Below are positions 25,190-36,000 of a stretch of DNA of 64,000 nt, in pieces; position 1 is the stretch's first letter, and every line of letters begins with the position of its first letter. The notes beneath the pieces are model-generated. The model saw only the letters and a list, made by a program, of their open reading frames with translations. It was not told where the DNA came from and did not search any database. This DNA comes from Spirometra erinaceieuropaei. Taxonomy: Eukaryota; Platyhelminthes; Cestoda; Diphyllobothriidea; Diphyllobothriidae. The stretch is from the NCBI GenBank assembly GCA_902702965.1, contig CACRXP010000029.1:1462800-1526799 (forward strand), read 5' to 3'. The position numbers and the translations under genes were made by a program.

Positions 25190-26115
25190 TGTTTGTGTGT
25201 GTTTCTGAGATCGGTTGACAGCGGGTTGAGTGCATCGGCTTAGGAAAATAAGATCCTGCTGTGGTCGAGAGTGGCGTTCTCCAAGAGTTCAGTGCTGGGA
25301 CTGATTTTGTTCCTAATGCTCGTAGACGATTGAACAGAAGCTTAGGATTGCGAAACTGCAATGTTTGCCAACAACAAGAAGGTATGGAGTGTAATTCGGG
25401 GCTCCGCTGGCGAAAACAGACTGTAGATGAACCTTAATCGGTTGGAGAAGTGGTCAAAAAGTTGGCTCCTGCGGTCCAACGTTCTCAAGTGTTGCATACT
25501 TCGACAGAGCAACACAGCCCGATCCGCCATCACGAGAGACCGCCTTTTGGGTAGTGCAGCGGTTCAACGTCATAACTGCCTAAAAAGAGTTCTGAAGAGA
25601 GCCACGAAGATGGCTGGAGTCCAAGCTTCTTTCCTGACAAGTCTAAACCTCTTTCCTTGAGATATAGACAACTTCGCGGGGACCTATTGCAAGTATTCCG
25701 TATAGTGAGGAAGCCGTACTACATCCCGATATCTGAGGACTTTTAAACTCCCTACTATGTTCAACCTCCGAAGTCACCCGTTAAAACTGTGCATTCAGCA
25801 GGCAGGGGTGGATGAGCGGAAGCTCTCCGTCTCTGTCACATTGGACAAACCATGAAATGCATTTCCTGCAGTTGTTGTAATGTAGCCGTTGATTCAAAGT
25901 TTTAAAAAGAACCCTGACATACTTCTGTTCCAAAATGACCAAGAGCGATGAGAGATCGAGCTCCTCCCCTATGAATCATTCCCATTTCGTCATGCTATTA
26001 TAGGCTCGTTTGAATTCTTTCAGCCCAGGTATTCTCTCTGTAAACCATGACTAGTTTTACGTTGTACGTAGGATACTCAGAGGCTCACGCCTAATTCCGC
26101 CAAAAAACTGAACTG
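25190..26115 (+). pseudogene. 3' part of the interrupted old LINE
   Basis: Continues the copy from 19680-21833: CIGLGK-DPAVVESGV in broken frames, then NLNRLEKWSKSWLLRSNV and RVLKRATKM at 25427-25660, decayed C-terminal block sequence to about 25930, and a 3' untranslated region ending in AAACTGAACTGAAC at about 26115. The finished 3' end confirms that this was once one plus-strand insertion. Confidence 0.8.
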
Positions 26116-26189
26116 AACATCTTACGGGCATTCAGTGTGTTCAGTCGAGTCTTTAGCTGTTAGTTAAGAAATAACTCGTGACAAGGTGG

Positions 26190-27430
26190 ACTCGTTAAAC
26201 AAGACAACAGAAGAATGAAGCCCAGATCGACTCCGATAGGTCTTTCGGGACCTTCAGCCGACAATGAGGCCGAAACCAGATCAAGAAACTCCCTGATTGT
26301 CGGCATTGTGTAGTGGCCCACGGCTTATCGGAGTCAAATACTCCTAGTCCTAAGGAGAGGATTTCTGCTGACCTTTATGGGTTTCAATACCTGCTGGACA
26401 ATATGCTTAATTCGAGTGAAAATGTATTCATTTGAGCAGCCTTCACAATCGGAAAAAAGGTAAGCGAACCATCAGAAACTCTGCGACCAAAGACTTTTAG
26501 AATTGTTTTGGATGGTAAAGAAGAGGCTGATTTGCTTCTGCCCAGGAAAAAAGGTCCCAAAATTATCTCATGGAGGCTTTTTCAGCTGGTTTTCATACGG
26601 GCTAAACGTCTAAGATGCCGCAAATTAATGAATTAACGGAAGGGGAGACTTGCAGCTGGAGGAAATCATCTGACCTAATTCAGGGGGCGAGTGATACAGA
26701 GGAACGCAGTGTTGCACTGGAACCAGCCAGTGCTCATGATATCGACGACAACGTAGTACTGGACAGCTGGAGACAAACCAAACTATGCGTCGTCGAATGT
26801 TGTAAACTTAAACTCGTGTAAACCGACGCACAGTGTCTGTTTTTCAAGCTCGTTGAACTGAGAGTACAAGTATCGGACACGTCTCCAGATGTCATAGTAA
26901 CAACAGAGACGTGGCTGTCACAGAGCTCCAATGATTACGAGGCAGCAAAATCAGAATGATGACTGTTAAGGAAGGACAGGAGAAAGAGTGAGGGCGGAGG
27001 ATTCGCCCTGTATCCAAAAAGCAACTTAACAGTGTGTGAGAGGACCGACAAGTTTGCCGACGACACAGAGGCCATTTGGCAGACCATAAAGACACGGGCT
27101 TTGTAGCACCTCGAATTTGTAGCTCCGTGCCGGTCACCACGGACGGGGCCTGGCGCAGATACTTGTTTACTAGGGTATATAAAAGAGATCAGCAGTCGAT
27201 TGGACGTTGTTCGTAAGGGGGACTTTAATACGCCCTGCGTTCAATTGAACGATATGCATGCAAAATGCTTGAAGTATACTTTCGATCGCCGCCTTCTGAA
27301 TCGATCACTTAAAGCTCTTCTCGCACAGGATATTCTCTCTCAAACCAGAGTGCTCTGAGAGCAACATTTAAATTGTCTTTATTAACGACCCAGATAGTAT
27401 AGACGACGTATACTGCTTACCTCCGTTCGG
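26190..27430 (+). pseudogene. 5' part of another LINE: ORF1 remnant and endonuclease
   Basis: Around 26410-26620 a segment with IGKKVSEPSETLRPKTFRIV and EEADLLLPRKK resembles the RRM-like end of LINE ORF1 proteins. From about 26840 the endonuclease follows with ELRVQVSDTSPDVIVTTETW, then a GGGFALYPKSNLTV segment, GDFNTP and a DRRLLNRSLKALL stretch, with stops. It ends near 27430 without polymerase. Confidence 0.7.
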
Positions 27431-28084
27431 TCGAAGAGATCATGCAATACATATGGGAGTACGAACTATGCTCTGCATCGTATGTAACAAACGAGACGAT
27501 ACCAAATATATGACAGAGGAACTTTTGTCAAGTGGACGCTGAGAAATTGCAAATAGACTGGGATGTTCTCTTGTAGCGGCTAGGCGGTGAGTCAGTGCCC
27601 AGTGCGCTAGCAATTTAGGCCATATCCCAACGTGTATGGAGAAGTGGGACGCCATTTGAAAGGAAAGTTTATTCCGGACGATGTAATAAGGAAAGTTGGC
27701 AACTGGACGAGGATGCGTCCGGCGCCACGGAGGCGGCGTCCACGAGACCGACAAGCCGTGTTTCGTCGAAGGTCGCGCTGCAAAATTGTCGTGGAGGATT
27801 GTTTACGCAGCGGTCTGGACTGTGTCCGCCGATTTAACCAACCGGCGGGAGGAGTTGCGTTGATTGGCTCCGAACCCGTGCGAGGGTAGTGACAAACCTC
27901 GCATGGTGCAGGCGGAGAATCGACCAGATGCGTGGTGCAGACAGTGAATTCCAACGAGACAAATCGAAGCCGGGCAGACATGCAGGCCGAAACAGGCTGC
28001 CGCTGGGGCGTAGGTGCAGGCGGCGGCGAGAGACGCGAAGTTGTCATTATGGCTGTTCACTACAGTCTTTTCGGGGAACGTCAC
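27431..28084. other. GC-rich unassigned segment
   Basis: 27630-28060 is clearly more GC-rich than its surroundings and open on both strands (longest frame 146 residues, minus strand), but shows no known domain. GGTTCGGAGCC on the minus strand at about 27870 resembles a Pol III B box, so a SINE-type repeat is possible. Not resolved. Confidence 0.3.
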
Positions 28085-28325
28085 CGAGGACTGGAAGCTC
28101 CCACAACTATTGGATGCTCAAACCTCTGATCGACTGTACCGTAGCGATGGCGTTTGTGGTCTCTGGCCACTATGGCCGGTTTCACGAGGGAAAATTTCTT
28201 CGGCACTTCTGTTTGGACTAGCCCCAACATCATGAAAGAAATCGGCGACTGATATTATCCTATACCGTGCAGCCCCTCCTTTCTTAACAGTCAAAAGTTT
28301 CTCGCCAGCAGTTTTTTTCTCCTGA
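28085..28325 (+). repeat. LINE 3' fragment, first of two copies
   Basis: Aligns with 28793-29045: both run from CTCCCACAA through TACCGTAGCGATG, GTTTGTGGTCTC and CCAGCAGTTTTTT to TCTCCTGA. It is the end of a second LINE family lying directly upstream of a longer copy. Confidence 0.75.
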
Positions 28326-29219
28326 ATGCGCCTTTTCAACATGTACGTTAGACCTGGCCTGGAATACCGTTCGTTTTTATTTAGCCTCATGCGTGCTACT
28401 GAGCGGAAGAAAATAGAATCCGTTCAACACTTTTTTACCAAGAGAATTTTAACCCCGGAACACCCACATTTGTCTTACCAAGTACGTTGCCGGCTTACAG
28501 GCCTTGATCCTTTATGGTTCCGTAGATTACAAAAGGGACTATTTTTGTTATTTAAACTCTTATATAATCACACATTTAACCCACTCACCTCATAAAGACA
28601 CCATGTCCACCCACGACGTAACAGTCACCGTGAGGTCTTTTTATTTCTTACTCCAGCACGTTATGTTAAATATCGTCGGTTTTATTCTATAAATGCAATT
28701 TCTATTTGGAATAAACTACCCATGAATATGAAAAATCTGCAAAATTATCCTTTAGTTAAGAGAACTTTTACTCGATTTTTGCATTCAGAAAAGCTCCCAC
28801 AAATTTTGGGTGCTGAATCCACCGATCGACATTACCGTAGCGATGACGTTTGTGGTCTCACCGGTCTCACCAGGGACAATTTCGTTGGCCAACAGCGATA
28901 GATGTTCCTCAACGCCTCTACTTTGTCTATCCCCAACTTCATGAAAAGAATTGTCGTCCGATAATATCCGATACCCTGCAACCCCAACTCCCCCCCCCCC
29001 CTTCTTGACGGTCGAATGTGTGCCGCCAGCAGTTTTTTCTCCTGAGCCCTCCAAACCATAAAAACCATCATCAACTATATTTTTATTCCTTTCCCATAGG
29101 AACTTTTTTCACCGATGGCCGGATTTGTGTTTTACGCTTCCCTGACAATGCCTGTAAACTGGCATTAAATAAATAATAATAATTGCTATTATTATTATTA
29201 TCATTATTATTATTATTAG
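28326..29219 (+). pseudogene. LINE C-terminal coding end and 3' tail, second copy
   Basis: An open frame (28326-28595) with YVRPGLEYRSFLFSLM, ESVQHFFTKRIL and DPLWFRRLQKGLFLLFKLLY is the end of a CR1/Jockey-type polymerase. ISIWNKLPMNMKN follows in another frame near 28700. The 3' region repeats 28085-28325 and ends in an AAT/ATT microsatellite at 29166-29219, which serves as the LINE tail. Confidence 0.8.
29166..29219. repeat. ATT microsatellite
   Basis: AAT and ATT triplets with few interruptions; the tail of the LINE copy ending here. Confidence 0.85.
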
Positions 29220-29379
29220 TGTAACCTTGGTAGGCGGGTCGTACTGCGACTCAAAACGAAAGAGAGAGTAAGTGGAGATGATAATCAATACCTCCCTGAA
29301 GGAAGGTGCCTTTCAAATGCAGTCGACTAAAAACTTTGAGATCAACATCTGGTCTTCTGTTGAGCCCTCCAATCAAAGC

Positions 29380-29983
29380 GTCGGGCGGTCAAAAGAGCAG
29401 CCGGTGTTCGCTTAGCCATTAAAAGAACCTTCGTAGTTATAGAAAAAGAGTTATTTGGAAAAGTGTACGGAGCCTTTAGTCGTTCGCAGTTGAAGTAAGG
29501 GATTCAAGGGTGGCGCCCCTGTCTAAAAAAATATACCAGTTGCTAAAAAGAGTTCACATGAGGACGACCAAGATTGGAAAAGTTTTCAGAACTTTATCCT
29601 ACGCCTTCAGATTTGATGAGCTTAACATATTTTATCTTCAGTACAGGCAGGTCCGTGGAGGCCCCATACAAACGTACCAGATTTTGGGGAATTGGGACTG
29701 TGCCCTGCACTTTGACGACTTCTTCGCTTTGGCCACTACAACAGACCTGTGTGGGAACTCCCTCAAAATTCGAAGAACTCGATCCAGCCTGGATGTTCAC
29801 AAGCACTCGTTTTCACAGCGAGTAGTCGGTGCCTGGAACAGGTCTCCAGAGAAAGTGATTATGGCGGACATCAGAGAGACATTCAAACCAAGACGCGATG
29901 TATATTTGATTGTAAATAGCCGCTCAACTGGACAGAACAGCTCTGTTATATCACACCAACTCTTTGCACACACCTACCGCTAA
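29380..29983 (+). pseudogene. LINE C-terminal fragment
   Basis: The frame 29510-29983 carries LLKRVHMRTTKIGK, YRQVRGGPIQTYQILG, FFALATTTDLCGNSLKI, SLDVHKHSFSQRVVGAWN and a final FKPRRDVYLI, the same block order as the end of 22002-25152. A broken upstream piece reaches back to about 29380. Confidence 0.8.
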
Positions 29984-30771
29984 TACCGATGATTGTTATT
30001 TCCCTTTATCATTATCGTCCACAACGGAGTGTTCTCGGGCTTCAGTCCAGCATTTTCAAGAACAGTATTTTGTAGTAACGCCCTTGTTCAACTTCAAGTA
30101 TTATATGTTCAGTTTTTGACGGACTTCAAAGACTCTGCCTTTTACCCTTAAACACACTGAAGTATGTTTAAATGCCGAATATTTACCCAATGTCAGCGAT
30201 TAACATGACTTTTATGTACATATACCCATGTTTTCCACCCGTTTATCTGTAAAAAGTGTTTTCAAGCCTCCTCCAATCCCCCTTATATATACTAAAATAT
30301 ACTGACTAATAGACAAATCCACCTATATTAAGCTTTCGGAGGTCTTGGTACCCTAAGCGGTTCATTATAAGTTTTAACATGTAGGTGGTAGTAAGTCTAG
30401 TAAGTTTAGTGCGATGCGGCTACTTCAGCACTTTCTTGCATGTACGTTTATGTTACAATCGTGTGGACGCGTTTTCCGCAATAATGAGGTCTCCTTTATC
30501 ATGCCGAGGTCTTTTGACGAAACGTTTGCTTTCCGCCCATGATTCAGATTTTACATATGATAGTTCAGCATGGTTACTGACGATGTCCAAGATGCGCCGC
30601 ACAAAAAGATAGTCCCAAGGACGGTGACTGGCTCATAAACTAATTTATAGGTATAAATTCAAGAAATTATGACTTCCAAATTCACGTGCTCCTGTGAAGA
30701 CTATGACATGTTTTGGGAATGCCTCCAATGATTTATGTAAAACCCGATGGTCGTAGATTGATTATGGTTCA
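29984..30771. other. No gene recognised
   Basis: Between two LINE fragments. No frame, RNA or repeat can be supported. Confidence 0.3.
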
Positions 30772-30951
30772 GTTCAGTTCAGTTTATTGAGGGAAATAGG
30801 CGTAAGCCTTTTGAGTACCCTATTTGCAACGTAAAAAATGTGTGGTGTACAGATAGATGTTCTGGGCTGAAATAGTTCGAACACGCCCATAATGATGGGA
30901 CAAAATGAGAAGGAGTTACAGGGGTGAGCTCGACTTCTCATCGCTCTTGGT
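30772..30951 (-). mobile_element. 3' end of a LINE copy running into an assembly gap
   Basis: Nearly identical to 21834-22015, including the CTGAA-type tail and the untranslated region ending at CATCGCTCTTGG. The rest of the copy lies in or is collapsed by the N run that follows. Near identity to the nested copy suggests recent activity, and repeat similarity probably caused the gap. Confidence 0.9.
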
Positions 30952-31218
30952 NNNNNNNNNNNNNNNNNNNNNNNNNNNNNNNNNNNNNNNNNNNNNNNNN
31001 NNNNNNNNNNNNNNNNNNNNNNNNNNNNNNNNNNNNNNNNNNNNNNNNNNNNNNNNNNNNNNNNNNNNNNNNNNNNNNNNNNNNNNNNNNNNNNNNNNNN
31101 NNNNNNNNNNNNNNNNNNNNNNNNNNNNNNNNNNNNNNNNNNNNNNNNNNNNNNNNNNNNNNNNNNNNNNNNNNNNNNNNNNNNNNNNNNNNNNNNNNNN
31201 NNNNNNNNNNNNNNNNNN
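30952..31218. other. Assembly gap (267 N)
   Basis: All N. The left flank is a LINE 3' end; the right flank has no LINE sequence, so the gap size is probably not real. Confidence 0.95.
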
Positions 31219-33032
31219 TAGCACGTGCTCTGCGGGGCATTACAGACAAAAAAAGTTTTTCTTTACAGAAGAAGGATCAAAACGGAAACACGCACTGAGT
31301 AGCAAGTATTACTGTTTTTTTACTACGAAAACTAGAAAGCGGTAGTAGGGAAAGGATTCATTACAATGGATTTTTTTACAAAATACGACTATTTTGCCAG
31401 ACTGTCAAACAAACTGGGAAAAAAAATTTACCTTATATAGAAAGGCGACTTTTAAAACGGACTCAAGTAAAAAACAGGCATTAATTACTTAAGAATATCC
31501 AGATAAATGCAGAGCTTCACTTATCTTTGAAATTGAGCTGCACTCAGTGGACAGCAAGATTTTCTGCAGAAATTTAACAGTTCCACCATCGACAACATTA
31601 TTTATCCATCGTTAACGTTTCATAGCCTTCTTCGAACGAGCCGTTGTTCCACGGAAACTGCAAGCAAGATTCGTAAGGCGGCTTCACGCTGGAAACCTGA
31701 TACTCGACCGCGTGAAGGCTCTCGCTCGACGTTTTGTGTAGTGACCTCGCATGAGCAAATAAATGAAACAGCTGGCTCGCGCTTGCGTCGACCAAGACCA
31801 TACATAAGGCACAGTCTAGCTTACAAGCCCCATGATCCAGTGTTCACGTCGATTATACTGGGCCAAGGAATAGACAGGTCTTTCTAACCTCCGTTAACGC
31901 ATACAGCAAATAGCCGAAAGGCTGTCCCTCAGAACGCGCGACAGTCGAAACCACAATCAGCACTCTTCAGTGGCTGTCAACTTGGTAAACAATAATAAAG
32001 GGCAGTTCAAGTTACACGCCTGCGTCCGGTTCTGCGAGCCGTTGACATTAATCATTTGCGTTCGCCGCCATATCGCCCGCAGTCCAGCGAATAGGGCGGA
32101 CTATCCAGGACTATCGGGCGAAAAAGCCCTGAATTCACTTAACGGGGTCTTTCCGTCGTAGGCTTTGACGCAAAAGGAGTTTCGCGCACTTCATGGTGTA
32201 GCTCGTCCGATGCCATCTATGGGAGGACAAAGAAATTTCGATTGTGAAACATACCGCTCACGTCGATGGAAAGACAATCCAACAGACCCAAAAAGGGCGA
32301 AGAAACGCCTCTAGCATCCAAGCGAGAGGGTTCAGGTAAAAAACTTCGGAATAATCTGGAAAACTGGACGATTACAGGTGTCCACTGAAAATATGGTGAC
32401 GTTCTATATGAAACTTTGGTCGGATCAGTTATTTGTGTGCGCCACATCGAGCAGATAAAACACATTGAGTATATGGATGTGCCAAATCCAGACCCAAATC
32501 CATTACTGCTACTACCGGACGGCGTACTGAATTTTGCGAAAACAAGGCGAGAAACCACAACTCACATGTCAATAGGCAGGTATCAACTTGAAGCTTTTAT
32601 ATGTCGTCGTCCGCACGCTCACATATTTGACATTTTCAAAATTATAACTTCTCAAACATATGCCGCAATATAACCACACTGTCTTTATTCGTTTGTATTG
32701 AGAGGAAGAGACTTATCGAAATACGCATTTGCTTCGTCCGACTTTGGTGCTTTTGCTGACTGCATTCTGTTAGCGGCCCTTCGACTCACTCTCGGCCCTT
32801 TTATCACTAACTTATTGTCCTGCTCAGTCATTTCGGTGACGATTGCCGCGGCTGCCGTTCAAGTCCTCTTGTCTGGTGCTCACCTTAACATAGGGTGCAC
32901 AAAGGTCAAGCAGGTGAATCAAATGAAAGCGTCTAATATGTGCATGCTTTGAGCCTTTGAGGACAGACTGTTCAATTAACTGTTGCCAGGACAAAGCGTA
33001 TACCGCGCTATAAGAAATCTGCAACTACGAGC
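31219..33032. other. Region upstream of EFHC2, no gene recognised
   Basis: No coding exon, repeat or RNA could be supported. The promoter and any 5' untranslated exon of EFHC2 should lie here, but no clear core promoter element is visible. Confidence 0.35.
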
Positions 33033-33074
33033 ATGGCCCTGCCGTTTTTACCAGGCAACGTTTTTAATAAGAGG
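33033..33074 (+). CDS. EFHC2: EFHC2 exon 1 (residues 1-14)
   Basis: Encodes MALPFLPGNVFNKR, the typical start of EFHC2 proteins. The donor is GTAAAT at 33075, phase 0. The intron that follows is only 31 bp (33075-33105, GT to AG), a size common for 5' introns in flatworms. Confidence 0.9.
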
Positions 33075-36000
33075 GTAAATCATATAGGACAAACATACCT
33101 TTAAGATCGGTCAAGAAAAATTCCACCTTTCTCAATATCTTACAAAAAGAAATTGTGTGGGCTATCTTTTTGGTGATAATAAACCCGGAATTGGTGGCGA
33201 GCCCCTTCCAGGACAGAGAATCGATCCACCAACAAGTCATTATCCGACCGGGGATGGTTCAAGTGTTCCTGCGTGGGTGGCCTTTGATAAACAAGCAAGT
33301 GCTGCTTTTCAGTGTCATTTACTTGAAAGTTCGTCATACATATATGTTATTTATATGCGTAGCATGTGGTTATAACCACATGCTACGCATATATATAATA
33401 TATAATAATAATAATATAATAATATAATATATTTAACATATGTTATATACGTATATAGCATATATACTTATTTATGTTAATAATGCTCCCGTATATTGCG
33501 AACCAAGGTGTAACTTGCAGCACATATTTAATTTCACTTTAAAATTCCTCTATTCATAAGTCAAAAGCATATATATGTTTATTGTGAGCACTTCTTTAAA
33601 ATATATGTCGATCCCATATGTTTATATGAACAAATATATGAACTGGATGAATAATCGTCAGTAAACAGTTGTCTTATCCTAATGGCTTTACAGACAATCA
33701 GCACTAACTGCTTAAGATGGTTTGACAGACGCCCGATCGGACGATCGAGGGTCTGTCAAACCATCCAGTATAATATAAGAAGAAATGAGGACGGTGACAG
33801 TTTTGTGAAAACATACAACTTAATCATTTGGGATAATTCATGCATAATCAATAATGTTGATGAAGCTGCGGCCATTAACGATCCGGGTACGGGCCAACAA
33901 GAAATCCTCACATCAAATGCCAACCATTTAGGTGGCTTGGCATTTTGCCCACTGGCCCGTCTTTATACAGAGCCGAGGGGGATTCTTGCCCATGGACAAC
34001 AGCATTTCGATTTTTTTGTATTCCATTGGCTTCTTCGTCTGTGCGTTATACTCTTAGTCTATCTTGGCTTCAAGCATCGATGAGCGCGAGTACTGACGTT
34101 TATTGTCTGACAGCTCCCCGTTCGTTCATTATCTTTTTTGCGATTGTTTCAGATGATGGGTTCGAGCTGCATTCTTGTTCCAGCAAACGCATCTTCTATG
34201 TTCTTTCCTATTTGAACACGTTTCGTGCGCTTATTGTTGTTTTCCTGTTTCGCACTTCAAATTGCTACCCAGAGTGGTTTCATTAATTGCCGCATTGCAA
34301 AAAGGTTTTAGATATGTGCCCATTCACGTCAAAGTCCACAAGATGGCCCTGAACTGCATACGAATTTCGTCGTAACAATCAACCGGATTGAGGGCTCTTA
34401 TTAAACGGCCGTACGATCTCTTAGATTAAAGCACCAGTTTTTTGCCAACTCTATCGTCGAAGCCTGACGCAAATACCGCTCCATGGCGGTTGAATATCGT
34501 CTTAGCTATGGATTACGAGAGAACCTGAAAGCATTTGATTTTTGAATTAATGAAGGTTATTTGTCTGAATAACAGACTTTTTTTGTGATTCGTAAGCGAT
34601 TGAGAACGACGCGCCAGTTATACTTTCACGCATAGTTCGGCACATATCTGTGGAACTGACTACCTACAAGTAAGCCACAAATCACGGCGACATTGCGACA
34701 TGGAAAACTGTTGCTCACCACCAAACTAAGTTATACTAACTGTACGACCCATTCGTGGAACGGTATGCCGGTTTGGTGGAGTCAAACTTCAGCTTTAGAA
34801 TTTACGTCCTGTGTTTCTAGGGCAGCATCAAGTCAAGACGTCCTTTTTTTCTCACAGATTTTTACGCTCTGGTGTTTACTTTTTTTACCATGGGCCTTGT
34901 GTTTCTTAACAAACTCATCAAATCCAAGTTTATAAACACAGCGGATCTTGCACATTCTCTCTTGGAGTCCATAAAAAAACAGCGAATATCACTTATCAGA
35001 AAATGCTGTCCTACTGTAGCTGTCAGTAGTCTTAATCACAGATGTCGGTTCAGTAGTCTGTAAATCAAATTTCAGAGTGGTTTTCTTGATAACCAACCGC
35101 CGCTGGCAGTCATATAGTGACTCATATTATATATATGATAGTGCAGACAATGACAATCGGACTGAAATGGCCATTCTGACTTAGTTGCTGTCTGTAGTCG
35201 GCGTTACCCGGCCCCAGGTTTCAGGGAGCGTGGGGCTCTTAACGGGGTTCTTTGGGTTATTGTGTGTTAGTAAATCTAACTTTCCAATCACCAAGATCAT
35301 TGTCCTATGGACTTTTATTGGATAATATTAACTATATTAGAGGGGCAATCACTGATCAGGTCACGGGGTGTGCTATATCCAACCAAAATCGACAATGAAA
35401 AAACGAACTCTTGGCTCAGTAGTTGCAGCGTTGGACTAACCAACGCCCATTAACCAAAAAAACCTTAGAGGCTTCCGAAACCTAGGGTTGAGTAAGGCTG
35501 ACTATCGACAGCAACTAGGTCAGAAATAACCCCTTGTTTCTGACTGTTTCTCATTTTATTCAATTCGCCTGTGAGTTTCCGAACAGTTTGCGGGTTTTAC
35601 TAGAACAGATCTCTTTCTGATCACAGGATAAGGTTAGACGGCTGGATGCAACCGTCAAAAGTCTGGAGCATGAGGGTCGTCTAGGCAGTAACTGCAGAAG
35701 GCGTTTTGACTCAGCCAAGTCGTCGTATTAGAAAGACGCGTTCTACCATCACTGCTTCCGTTGTCTGTTTAATGGGGCGCTGATTGGTTCGCCAGTCTGA
35801 ATGGACCTGGACTTCCTCACGGTCTGCGACTTGACTAGTATCTTTATAGCGCAGTTAAGTACGGATGTTGTTCAGTCAAACGAGCGCTGGATGACTTTGC
35901 ATCGAAAATTTAGAATTAATGGGAAGTCCAATTCACACTTACAGTAGATGTGCTAACTCATGAAATGTCAACCATAATTCCGAAATGCGTTCTCGTTTCG

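Noticed and set aside
30905..31345. Open frames crossing the N run
   Set aside because: They exist only because N codons are read through; the left part is a LINE 3' untranslated region.
33008..33013. TATAAG as a TATA box for EFHC2
   Set aside because: Only about 20 bases before the ATG, too close to allow a normal transcription start and leader.
33682..34083. 133-residue plus-strand open frame in EFHC2 intron 2
   Set aside because: Overlaps an inverted repeat and a dispersed repeat copy, has no known motif, and does not fit the EFHC2 protein.
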